A stretch of DNA of 38,304 nucleotides from JANMDU01 sp043755865 (lineage in GTDB: Bacteria > Pseudomonadota > Gammaproteobacteria > Burkholderiales > Burkholderiaceae_C). Below, one piece after another: positions 23,400-30,211 of this stretch; position 1 is the first letter of the stretch; the number at the start of each line of letters is the position of its first letter. The position numbers and the translations under genes were made by a program. The stretch is from positions 1-38,304 of the forward strand of contig JAYUSD010000201.1 in the NCBI GenBank assembly GCA_043755865.1. The letters are read 5' to 3'. The notes below the pieces were generated by a model, which worked only from the letters and a program-made list of their open reading frames with translations, did no database searches and was not told where the DNA came from.

Positions 23400-24083
23400 C
23401 TAATCCACATATTTCAGGCCGGCTTTTTCAAGCGCAGGTCTCATGTTGTACATATCTAAACCAAGAATGCCACTCGCTAATTTTGCGCGCTTCTCGCCTT
23501 CGTTGGCTTCACGCGCACGCGCTGCCTCAAGCGTTTTCTGCACAAGTGCTTTCGGCACAACAACAATGCCATCATCATCAGCCACCACCGCATCACCCGG
23601 GTGCACGCTCATGCCTGCGCACACGATGGGGATATTCACTGAGCCAAGCGTGGCTTTGATCGTGCCTTTGCTGCTGATGGCTTTGCTCCACACAGGAAAA
23701 TTCATTTCTTTCAATGTCTTCACATCGCGCACACCGGCATCAATGATCAAGCCGCGAGCGCCGCGCGCTTGGAAGCTGCTCGCAAGCAAATCGCCAAAAT
23801 AGCCATCGTTGCATTCAGAAGTCACAGCGGCCACCACAATGTCGCCAAGCTGGATCTGCTCTGCTGCCACATGCATCATCCAGTTGTCCCCGGGTTGCAG
23901 CAATACGGTGACGGCTGTGCCGCTGATTTGCGCGCCGCTGTAGATGGGGCGCATATAGGGCTTCATGAGGCCAACGCGCGCCATAGCTTCGTGCACTGTG
24001 GCTGAGCCGAGTGCTGCAAGCGCATCTGTGGCGGCGCGGTCTGCGCGTGTGATGTTGCGATAAACAACGCCTAATTCAAACAT
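23400..24083 (-). CDS. ligK: 4-carboxy-4-hydroxy-2-oxoadipate aldolase
   Basis: Class II, divalent-metal aldolase of the RraA-like HMG/CHA aldolase family, 227 residues, splitting CHA to pyruvate and oxaloacetate, the final step. Family landmarks are ALAALGSATVHEAMARVG, the loop QPGDNWMMH, GDLLASSFQARGARG and the catalytic pair Arg119-Asp120 in IDAGVRD. ATG 24083 is the family start; the in-frame extension upstream reads through a repeat. Similar repeat fragments lie on both sides of the gene. Confidence 0.93.
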   Translation of the reverse strand: MFELGVVYRNITRADRAATDALAALGSATVHEAMARVGLMKPYMRPIYSGAQISGTAVTVLLQPGDNWMMHVAAEQIQLGDIVVAAVTSECNDGYFGDLLASSFQARGARGLIIDAGVRDVKTLKEMNFPVWSKAISSKGTIKATLGSVNIPIVCAGMSVHPGDAVVADDDGIVVVPKALVQKTLEAARAREANEGEKRAKLASGILGLDMYNMRPALEKAGLKYVD

Positions 24084-24114
24084 CGTTTCAATCTCGGTTA
24101 AGTTAAAAAAGAAC

Positions 24115-24146
24115 CCTTCCACACAACTCAGGGCGAACGGATGGGC
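24115..24146 (+). repeat. Degenerate CTTCGACAAGCTCAGGG element
   Basis: CCCTTCCACACAACTCAGGG then CGAACGG: a weaker relative of the element at 23366-23391, in the same orientation. The two bracket ligK as direct repeats about 750 bases apart. Confidence 0.5.
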
Positions 24147-25181
24147 CTACTTTCCTTGCGCCTTCAAGCGCGCATCGAGGCGAGAAAACACGCGGCGCGT
24201 ATTGCCCTCAAAGATCGCAGCTTTGTCTGATGCGCTTAGCTGCGTCGAGTTGTCAATATAGCGCTTTGTGTCGTCGTAGTAATGCCCCGTTTGCGGATCA
24301 ATGCCGCGCACGGCGCCGATCATCTCGCTGGCAAAAAGCACGTTTTTCACGGGAATCACTTTATTGAGCAAATCTATGCCCGGCTGGTGATAAACGCAGG
24401 TATCGAAGAAAATATTGTTGAGTAAATGATCTTCGAGCAAAGGCTTTTTCATCTCTTGCGCGAGGCCGCGAAAGCGCCCCCAGTGATAGGGCACAGCGCC
24501 GCCGCCGTGGGGAATGAGGAATTTGAGTGTTGGGAAGTCTTTGAAAAGATCGCCGGAGAGGCATTGCATAAAAGCCGTGGTGTCTGCATTCAAATAATGC
24601 GCTCCCGTGGTGTGAAAACATGCATTGCAACTGGTGCTCACATGGATCATGGCCGGCAGATCATATTCGACCATCTTCTCGTAGATCGGATACCAATGCT
24701 TATCGGTCAAAGGCGGAGATGTCCAATGGCCGCCACTGGGATCAGGATTTAAATTGATGCCGACTGCACCATACTCATTGACGCATTTTTCCAGCTCAGC
24801 AATGCAACTGCGCGGATCCACGCCGGGCGATTGCGGCAGCATCGCCACGGGTACGAAATGATCCGGGAAGAGTTGCGAGACGCGAAAACACAGCTCATTG
24901 CATATCGCGGCCCATGTGCTCGAGACCTGCAAATCGCCAATGTGATGCGCCATAAAGCTCGCGCGGGGCGAGAAAAGCGTCAGGTCGTTGCCGCGCTCTT
25001 TCATAAGCCTCAGTTGATTAGCAAGGATCGTTTCTTTGATGTCGTCGTCCGAGATTTTTAGCTCCGCCACTTTTGGCATGAGAGCTGCGTCTTGGATACC
25101 CGCAATTTGCGCGTTGCGCCACATCTCCAGCGCTTTTGGAGCGGTGGTGTAGTGGCCGTGACAGTCGATGATGAGGCTCAT
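24147..25181 (-). CDS. ligJ: 4-oxalomesaconate hydratase
   Basis: Amidohydrolase-superfamily zinc enzyme (344 residues) hydrating oxalomesaconate to 4-carboxy-4-hydroxy-2-oxoadipate. The metal-site start is IIDCHGHYTT (His8, His10); further matches are PAMIHVSTSC, FLIPHGGGAVPYHWGR and LFASEMIGAVRGIDP. It is the first lig gene proper, 60 bases downstream of the ModA-like gene and ahead of ligK by about 60 bases. Related proteins (OMAH_2/GalB-like names) exist; the amidohydrolase form seen here is LigJ. Confidence 0.94.
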   Translation of the reverse strand: MSLIIDCHGHYTTAPKALEMWRNAQIAGIQDAALMPKVAELKISDDDIKETILANQLRLMKERGNDLTLFSPRASFMAHHIGDLQVSSTWAAICNELCFRVSQLFPDHFVPVAMLPQSPGVDPRSCIAELEKCVNEYGAVGINLNPDPSGGHWTSPPLTDKHWYPIYEKMVEYDLPAMIHVSTSCNACFHTTGAHYLNADTTAFMQCLSGDLFKDFPTLKFLIPHGGGAVPYHWGRFRGLAQEMKKPLLEDHLLNNIFFDTCVYHQPGIDLLNKVIPVKNVLFASEMIGAVRGIDPQTGHYYDDTKRYIDNSTQLSASDKAAIFEGNTRRVFSRLDARLKAQGK

Positions 25182-25211
25182 GGTTTTTTTAGATTGAGAA
25201 AATTAAATGTG

Positions 25212-25247
25212 ATCTGACCCCATTTAATTATCTGACCCCATTTAATT
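25212..25247. repeat. Tandem ATCTGACCCCATTTAATT units
   Basis: Two exact 18-bp units (25212-25229, 25230-25247) related to the 28-bp units at 7376-7431 by the shared ATCTGACCCCATTT core but with a different tail. The second unit supplies the TAA stop of the ModA-like gene. Confidence 0.75.
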
Positions 25248-25934
25248 TGCGGGTGTCATGCCTGACAATTGTTTGATGGGGGCGATTTGAGGGGAATTGA
25301 GGAAGTTTAAAAATTGGCGCACGGCCTGCTGCGCTTGTGGGTTGGCTTGAGATGAAATACCTGCACTAAATGTGGTGATGTAAGCCACCTCCGAGGGCAG
25401 CGTGCCCAACACTTCGATGCCATCAACATGCATCAACTCTGAAAGCTGCTGAAAGCCCAATGCGACGTCGCCACTCGCTACGAGGCTTCCAACAGGTACG
25501 CCGGGGGGCGGTATCACTGTTTTGCCTCTAAGCTGATCAGCAATGCCCATGCTCTCAAACAGCCGCGCGAGATACACCCCGCTCGGGCCCGTAGAGTAAC
25601 CGATGCTTTTCGCAGCAATTAATGATGCTTTTAGGGCAGTAGCCGGCATGATATCTACGTGGAGCGCTCCTCTTTTAATAGCAACTGCAATCTCAGAGCG
25701 CACCCAATCGACGCGGCTGCCCGCGAGCAGATATCCGCCCGCTATCAGCTGATCAATCGCGTCCGTTGCGAGGATCACTGCGTCAAATGCTTCGCCCGAT
25801 TGCACGCGCCTGGCAGCATCCACGCCGCCCACCGATTCAATCTCCACGCGCGTGCCAGACTGCTGCTCAAACAGTGCCGTCAATTGCGCCAGCAGCTGGC
25901 GCGTGGCCATGGAGGATATGCCTTGAATTGTCAT
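25242..25934 (-). CDS. ModA-like substrate-binding protein without signal peptide
   Basis: Type 2 periplasmic-binding fold protein of 230 residues, of the molybdate/sulfate-binding (SBP_bac_11) kind, recognised by SVGGVDAARRVQSGEAFDAV, IGYSTGPSGVYLARLFE and VASGDVALGFQQLSEL. It starts MTIQGISSMATRQLL with no signal peptide, so it should be cytoplasmic and is unlikely to be a transport receptor. It could bind an aromatic acid or anion inside the cell. It is the first gene on the lig strand and divergent from the LysR regulator. Residues around AIKRGALHVDIMPATALKA are encoded by a dispersed repeat, and its stop lies in a second repeat. Confidence 0.75.
   Translation of the reverse strand: MTIQGISSMATRQLLAQLTALFEQQSGTRVEIESVGGVDAARRVQSGEAFDAVILATDAIDQLIAGGYLLAGSRVDWVRSEIAVAIKRGALHVDIMPATALKASLIAAKSIGYSTGPSGVYLARLFESMGIADQLRGKTVIPPPGVPVGSLVASGDVALGFQQLSELMHVDGIEVLGTLPSEVAYITTFSAGISSQANPQAQQAVRQFLNFLNSPQIAPIKQLSGMTPAN
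25629..25683 (+). repeat. Dispersed TAGCCGGC-core repeat, copy 9 (inside ModA-like gene)
   Basis: TTTTAGGGCAGTAGCCGGCA, TGGAGCGCTCC and TTTTAATAGCA, full length, lying in frame in the minus-strand gene. The reading there is IKRGALHVDIMPATALK, in the same MPAT frame as the PepN copy. Confidence 0.8.
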
Positions 25935-26173
25935 TTTTGCTATTGGTGCCTGTCATGACAGCAGCGTTTGCGGCTGCGTGTCGTGTGATTCATGGTTGTC
26001 TTTTGGGGTGAAAGTAAGTTGTGAAATCATGAAGCACTGCATAAATTTCGTAGTCGTATTTTTTCAGCTTTTGGGTACTGCACGAAGAGGTAAAAAAGCT
26101 AGCAGTTATTGAATATCGAAATATCAGTAGTTGCCCCATGCCTAAAATGCGCATATCAGAGCATCCTTTGCGC

Positions 26174-27133
26174 ATGGACTTGCGTCAACTTGAATATTTC
26201 GTCCGCGTCGCCGAGCTGGGCAGCTTCACGCGCGCCGCACAGCAGCTGCGCATTGCCCAGCCTGCGCTCTCGCGCCAAGTGCGCTTGCTCGAAGTGGAGT
26301 TGCGGCAAAACCTCTTAACGCGCAATGGGCGCGGCGCGCTGCCCACCGAGGCGGGCAAGCTGCTGATGGCGCATGGGCGCGGCATTTTGCATCAGGTGGA
26401 AAGAGCGAAGGAAGAATTAGGCCGGGTGCGCGGCTCTCTCTCCGGTCGTGTCGCTGTGGGCATGCCTACCAGCGTGGCGCGGGTACTCGCGGTGCCGCTC
26501 ACGCGGGAATTTCGCAAGCAATTGCCCGAAGCCACCATTTCAATCAGCGAAGGTTTGTCGGTGGCCATGCAAGAGGCGCTGGTCAACGGCCGCCTTGATA
26601 TTGCGCTGCTGTATAACGCGATGCCTTCGCCCGAGGTGGAGCTTGCGCCGCTCTTGGAAGAGGCGTTGTATTTGGTCAAGCCTGCAGCGCAAGCTGGGGC
26701 CAAAGCTAAATCCAAAGCAAAGAGCACCGTACGCGCCGCACATCAGGCCAAGCTCCAAAAAATTTCCCTTGCCGACATCGCGCCCCTGCCGCTGGTGATC
26801 CCCACTCGGCCTAATGCCATCCGCAATTTGGTGGAATCTCACCTGAGCGCTCTTGGTCTTCGCCCTACGATTGCACTGGAAATTGATGGTGTGTCGGCTA
26901 TTTTGGAGCTGGTCGCCGATGGCGCAGGCTGCGCGGTATTGCCGCAAAGCGCCGTGATATTTGTGCCGAGCGGAGCGACCGCTATGCAGCGCTTTGAAAT
27001 CACGCAGATCGACAGTTTGGTATCTCGTTTATCAATCGCCACCAGCGCCCAGCGCCCTAGCACGCTCACACAACGCGCCATGCAAGAGTTGATTGGCAGC
27101 TTGGCTGCGCCGCTGTTTGTCACGCCAACATGA
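26174..27133 (+). CDS. LysR-family regulator (probable lig regulator)
   Basis: LysR transcription factor of 319 residues. The DNA-binding domain is MDLRQLEYFVRVAELGSF, TRAAQQLRIAQPALSRQVR. ATG 26174 is the family start; an in-frame ATG at 26138 would add 12 residues. The effector domain carries an unusual Lys/Ala-rich insert at about residues 171-196 (AGAKAKSKAKSTVRAAHQAK) between the two half-domains. It is divergent from the ModA-like/lig unit and 7 bases ahead of a Bug receptor gene, so it probably controls protocatechuate or related aromatic-acid use. The about 240-base divergent region has several A/T-rich half-sites but no clear T-N11-A box. Confidence 0.87.
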   Translation: MDLRQLEYFVRVAELGSFTRAAQQLRIAQPALSRQVRLLEVELRQNLLTRNGRGALPTEAGKLLMAHGRGILHQVERAKEELGRVRGSLSGRVAVGMPTSVARVLAVPLTREFRKQLPEATISISEGLSVAMQEALVNGRLDIALLYNAMPSPEVELAPLLEEALYLVKPAAQAGAKAKSKAKSTVRAAHQAKLQKISLADIAPLPLVIPTRPNAIRNLVESHLSALGLRPTIALEIDGVSAILELVADGAGCAVLPQSAVIFVPSGATAMQRFEITQIDSLVSRLSIATSAQRPSTLTQRAMQELIGSLAAPLFVTPT

Positions 27134-27140
27134 GCCCCAA

Positions 27141-28133
27141 ATGAACCACACTATCAAATCAATAGCACGCTACGCCCTATTCTTGCCGGCTATGCTGCTC
27201 TTTTGCTCTCAAATCTTCTCGCAAGCGGTGACCTACCCAAGTAAACCGATGCGCATGATCGTTCCGTTCACACCCGGTGGCACCACCGATATTCTGGCGC
27301 GCGCCATCGGCCTAGAGCTCACGAAAGCTTGGGGGCAGGCTGTGGTGGTAGACAACGTGCCCGGCGCGGGCGGCAGCATCGGCGCAGAGCGCGCCGCCAA
27401 AGCCGCGCCCGATGGCTACACACTCATGATGGGCCATATCGGCACGTTGGCCGTCAATCCGTCTCTTTACCCCAAGCTGCCGTACGACCCTACGCGAGAT
27501 TTTGCGCCCGTGGCTTGGGTCGCGCGTGTGCCCAATGTGCTGGTGGTGCATCCGAGCGTGCCAGCTAAGAATTTGCGGGAGCTGGTGATGTATCTCAAAG
27601 CCAATCCAGGCCGCCTGAATTACGGCTCCGGCGGCAATGGCAGCGCCGCGAATCTCGCCACGGAATATTTCAAAATGCAAACGGGCACCAGCCTCGTCCA
27701 CATCCCCTATCGCGGCACCGCACCTGCTGTGAATGATCTACTGGCTGGGCAAATTCAAGTGATGTTTACTGGCGCACCGGCGCTGCTGCCACACATTAAA
27801 TCTGGCGCACTGCGGGCACTGGCCGTCTCCAGCTCTAAGCGCTTAGATGCCCTGCCCGATCTGCCAACAGTCAACGAAGCTTTGGCCATCAAAAACTTTG
27901 AAGCAGACCAATGGTATGGCGTGGTTGCGCCTACTGGTACGCCGCGCGATGTGGTGATCAAGCTCAACGCTCAGATCAATACCGCGCTCAGCTCCGATGC
28001 GCTCAAAGCTCGCTTAAATTCCGAAGGCGCCATAGCCACACCGACTACGCCAGAGGTCTATGGCCAACTGATCGCAAGCGAGATTGCGCGCTGGAAGCCA
28101 GTGATGACATCAGGGCGCGTCAAAGCAGATTAA
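27141..28133 (+). CDS. Bug-family (TTT) periplasmic solute receptor
   Basis: Second Bug-type receptor, 330 residues. The mature part carries RMIVPFTPGGTTDILARA, VVDNVPGAGGSIGAERAAK, LPYDPTRDFAPVAWV, LVHIPYRGTAPAVNDLLAGQ and a C-terminal SEIARWKPV. ATG 27141 lies 7 bases after the LysR stop. The signal peptide (SIARYALFLPAMLLFCSQIF) is unusual because nearly all of it is encoded by a dispersed-repeat copy. Its position beside the lig regulator suggests uptake of an aromatic acid such as a protocatechuate precursor. That assignment is inference. Confidence 0.92.
   Translation: MNHTIKSIARYALFLPAMLLFCSQIFSQAVTYPSKPMRMIVPFTPGGTTDILARAIGLELTKAWGQAVVVDNVPGAGGSIGAERAAKAAPDGYTLMMGHIGTLAVNPSLYPKLPYDPTRDFAPVAWVARVPNVLVVHPSVPAKNLRELVMYLKANPGRLNYGSGGNGSAANLATEYFKMQTGTSLVHIPYRGTAPAVNDLLAGQIQVMFTGAPALLPHIKSGALRALAVSSSKRLDALPDLPTVNEALAIKNFEADQWYGVVAPTGTPRDVVIKLNAQINTALSSDALKARLNSEGAIATPTTPEVYGQLIASEIARWKPVMTSGRVKAD
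27151..27208 (-). repeat. Dispersed TAGCCGGC-core repeat, copy 10 (signal peptide)
   Basis: CTATCAAATCAATAGCACGC, CTTGCCGGCTATG and CTCTTTTGCTC in frame at codons 4-23 of the Bug receptor gene. It is translated in the (M/L)PA frame. Confidence 0.78.
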
Positions 28134-28141
28134 GGCCTAGA

Positions 28142-28257
28142 CTAGGTAACGCGAAAAACGCCAAAAGGACGCTAAAAGCGCGAAAGAAAAGACCAAGAAA
28201 AATTTTTTGCGTTTTTCGTATTCTTTTTGCGTTTTTCGCCTTTTTCGCGTTACCTAG
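28142..28257. repeat. GCGAAA-type long hairpin 1
   Basis: CTAGGTAACGCGAAAAA (28142-28158) and its exact inverse (28241-28257) enclose further imperfectly paired GCGAAA/TTTTTCGC tracts. The 116-bp element fills the gap between the Bug receptor and P450 genes and may end the Bug transcript. It is related to the larger hairpin at 36007-36168. Confidence 0.8.
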
Positions 28258-28265
28258 ATGCCTTT

Positions 28266-29675
28266 ATGCAAACCACAACGTCCATCAGCGCCCAACGCGC
28301 CCGCGAAATCGCGCAAAGCCTTGACCTGCACGAACTGCCGCAAGAGTTCTACGCCAATCCCTACCCCATCTACGATTGGCTGCGCGAGCATGAGCCGATT
28401 CGCCGCATGAGTGATGGCAGCTTGTTTCTCACGCGCCACGCAGATCTGGTGAGCGTCTATCGAGATGCGCACACCTTCAGCTCTGACAAAAAAGCCGAGT
28501 TTGCGCCAAAATTTAACAAACTCCCCTTCGGCAGCGATGGCGCAAACAGCCCGCTCTACGAACACCACACCAGCAGCCTCGTCTTCAACGATCCGCCGCT
28601 GCACACGCGGGTCAGAAAAATACTCATGGGCGCGCTCTCGCGCCGCGCCATCGCTGAGCTAGAGACGAGCTTGATTGAGTTGGTCAACGGCCTACTTGAC
28701 CGCATGGAAAAAAATGGCGGCGGCGATTTGATCGAAGACTTTGCCAGCGCTATCCCCATCGAGATCATCGGCAATCTACTCGGCATCCCGCACGCAGAGC
28801 GCGCCCCGTTGCGCGGCTGGAGCTTGAGCATCCTCGGCGCATTGGAGCCCAAGCTCAGCCCGGCGCAGGAACAGCTTGGAAACCAATCCGTGCACGAATT
28901 CAAAGCCTATTTGCAAAGTTTGGTCATTGAGCGCAGAAAGCACCCCGGCAACCCCGAGCACGACGTGCTCACCCGCCTTATTGAAAGTGAGAGTGAGCTC
29001 ACCGAGACCGAGCTTCTGCAAAACTGCATCTTCATCCTGAACGCCGGCCACGAGACCACCACCAACCTCATTGGCAACGCCCTCATTGCCCTGCAAGAGC
29101 ATCCCCGCGCCCTGCAACACGCGCTATCAATACATGAGCACTCCACGAAACAAATACGCCGGCTATCGGCTGATTTATCCTTAAAAACAGGCGCAGCAGA
29201 TGACTCCATGACATCTCACAGGCTCAGCACACCTATCCTCACATCCACCGCCGTCCCAGCGCGCAGCTCAGCCGCCGACGCAGCCGCTATTTGGGAGACC
29301 GCTATCGATGAATTCCTCCGCTTCGAATCCAGTAACCAGCTCAGCAACCGCCGCGCCGTGCGTGATTTTGAACTCGGCGGCCAGCATTTCGCCGCCGGCA
29401 CCCTGCTCACGCTGTGCATCGGCGCCGCCAACCGCGACCCAGCCGTCTTCGACAACCCAAACGAACTACAACTCAGCAGAACCCCCAATAAACACCTCGC
29501 CTTCGGCTACGGCATCCACCAATGCGCCGGCATGCAGCTCGCCCGCTTAGAAGGAAGAATCGCATTGCAACTCTTTTTGCAGCGCTTCCCCAACTACCAG
29601 CTCACCCAAGCACCCGTGCGCGGCGGCAGAGCAAGGTTTCGCGGGTTTTTGAAAGCGCCGTTTCGCTCGCGCTAA
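28266..29675 (+). CDS. Bacterial class I cytochrome P450 with repeat-derived insertion
   Basis: Soluble heme monooxygenase of 469 residues. The I-helix motif is AGHETT (Ala260-Thr265), the K-helix ExxR is Glu349-Arg352 (EFLRF) and the heme loop is FGYGIHQCAG with the thiolate Cys420. ATG 28266 opens the family N-terminus after the hairpin. From the I-helix Thr to the ExxR Glu there are 85 residues against 35 in P450cam, so about 50 residues are extra. They begin where a dispersed repeat (29123-29186) enters and continue as a low-complexity Ser/Thr/Ala segment. The frame stays open and every catalytic motif is intact. No ferredoxin or reductase gene is adjacent; the substrate is unknown. Confidence 0.9.
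   Translation: MQTTTSISAQRAREIAQSLDLHELPQEFYANPYPIYDWLREHEPIRRMSDGSLFLTRHADLVSVYRDAHTFSSDKKAEFAPKFNKLPFGSDGANSPLYEHHTSSLVFNDPPLHTRVRKILMGALSRRAIAELETSLIELVNGLLDRMEKNGGGDLIEDFASAIPIEIIGNLLGIPHAERAPLRGWSLSILGALEPKLSPAQEQLGNQSVHEFKAYLQSLVIERRKHPGNPEHDVLTRLIESESELTETELLQNCIFILNAGHETTTNLIGNALIALQEHPRALQHALSIHEHSTKQIRRLSADLSLKTGAADDSMTSHRLSTPILTSTAVPARSSAADAAAIWETAIDEFLRFESSNQLSNRRAVRDFELGGQHFAAGTLLTLCIGAANRDPAVFDNPNELQLSRTPNKHLAFGYGIHQCAGMQLARLEGRIALQLFLQRFPNYQLTQAPVRGGRARFRGFLKAPFRSR
29123..29186 (-). repeat. Dispersed TAGCCGGC-core repeat, copy 11 (inside P450)
   Basis: GCTATCAATACATGAGCACT, ACGCCGGCTATCGG and TTATCCTTAAAA, matching the long form of the repeat end to end. It is translated as SIHEHSTKQIRRLSADLSLK, a frame different from the MPA frame of other copies. 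Confidence 0.8.
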
Positions 29676-29754
29676 AACAGTCATTGTTCGCCCCAAAATA
29701 TATTTCAAGCCACGCCCGCCATCGCTGGCGGGCGAACCGGCGTGCGAATCTGAA

Positions 29755-30187
29755 AGGTCATGCGCTGCTAAATCCACTTATCGCTGCGGCCGCGCTGCTG
29801 CCAAGTCTGGCGGGCGCGATCAAGCGACAGTGCTGGGTTAGCCATTTCTTGCATGTGCTCATAGCCGACTTTGGCTAGCCAGAGCTTGATGGGCTCGGCT
29901 TTGGGGCTGGGGATAGATTGCACGATGCGCAACAGGTTTTCTGCGCTGGCGCAGTCCGTGAGGCGCGATTTGCCATCAGCGGCTAACAATTTCAACTGTC
30001 GACAATTTGTCGACAGTTCAGCACCGTCATATGACTTAACGCGCAGCTTCATTTTGAAGCAGTCGTCACGGGCCTTTTCACTTTCCGTCAACACCTACAC
30101 AACATCAATCACTGAAAACCACCAAGTTTCTGTCTCTTCGTCATAACGGCGGCGGATGTCCTGTGTGTCAATGCCTTGACATGACAA
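29755..30187 (-). pseudogene. Bro-N/DinD-like antirepressor pseudogene
   Basis: Remnant of a Bro-N (phage antirepressor-like) gene. Read on the minus strand it gives DTQDIRRRYDEETETWWFSV and IDVV, then a TAG at 30095-30097, then continues VLTESEKARDDCFKMKLRVK, STNCRQLKLLAADGKSRLTD, IVQSIPSPKAEPIKLWLAKV and ends KWI before a second TAG (29768-29770). After that stop QRMT still resembles the family before similarity is lost. No convincing start codon remains; TTG at 30187 is the nearest. Two stops plus loss of the C-terminal domain make it a decayed gene, consistent with an old prophage or mobile island. Confidence 0.78.
29994..30018. repeat. 25-bp perfect palindrome
   Basis: Arms AACTGTCGACAA and TTGTCGACAGTT around one central base, inside the Bro-N pseudogene at the LSTNCRQLK codons. 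Confidence 0.85.
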
Positions 30188-30211
30188 CTCATTCCCGCAG
30201 CGCATCGCGGC

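Noticed and set aside
30095..30097. TAG inside the Bro-N frame considered as stop-codon recoding
   Set aside because: Two TAG codons, loss of start and loss of the C-terminal domain point to decay; other genes in the window use TAG as a normal stop (can, lhgO).
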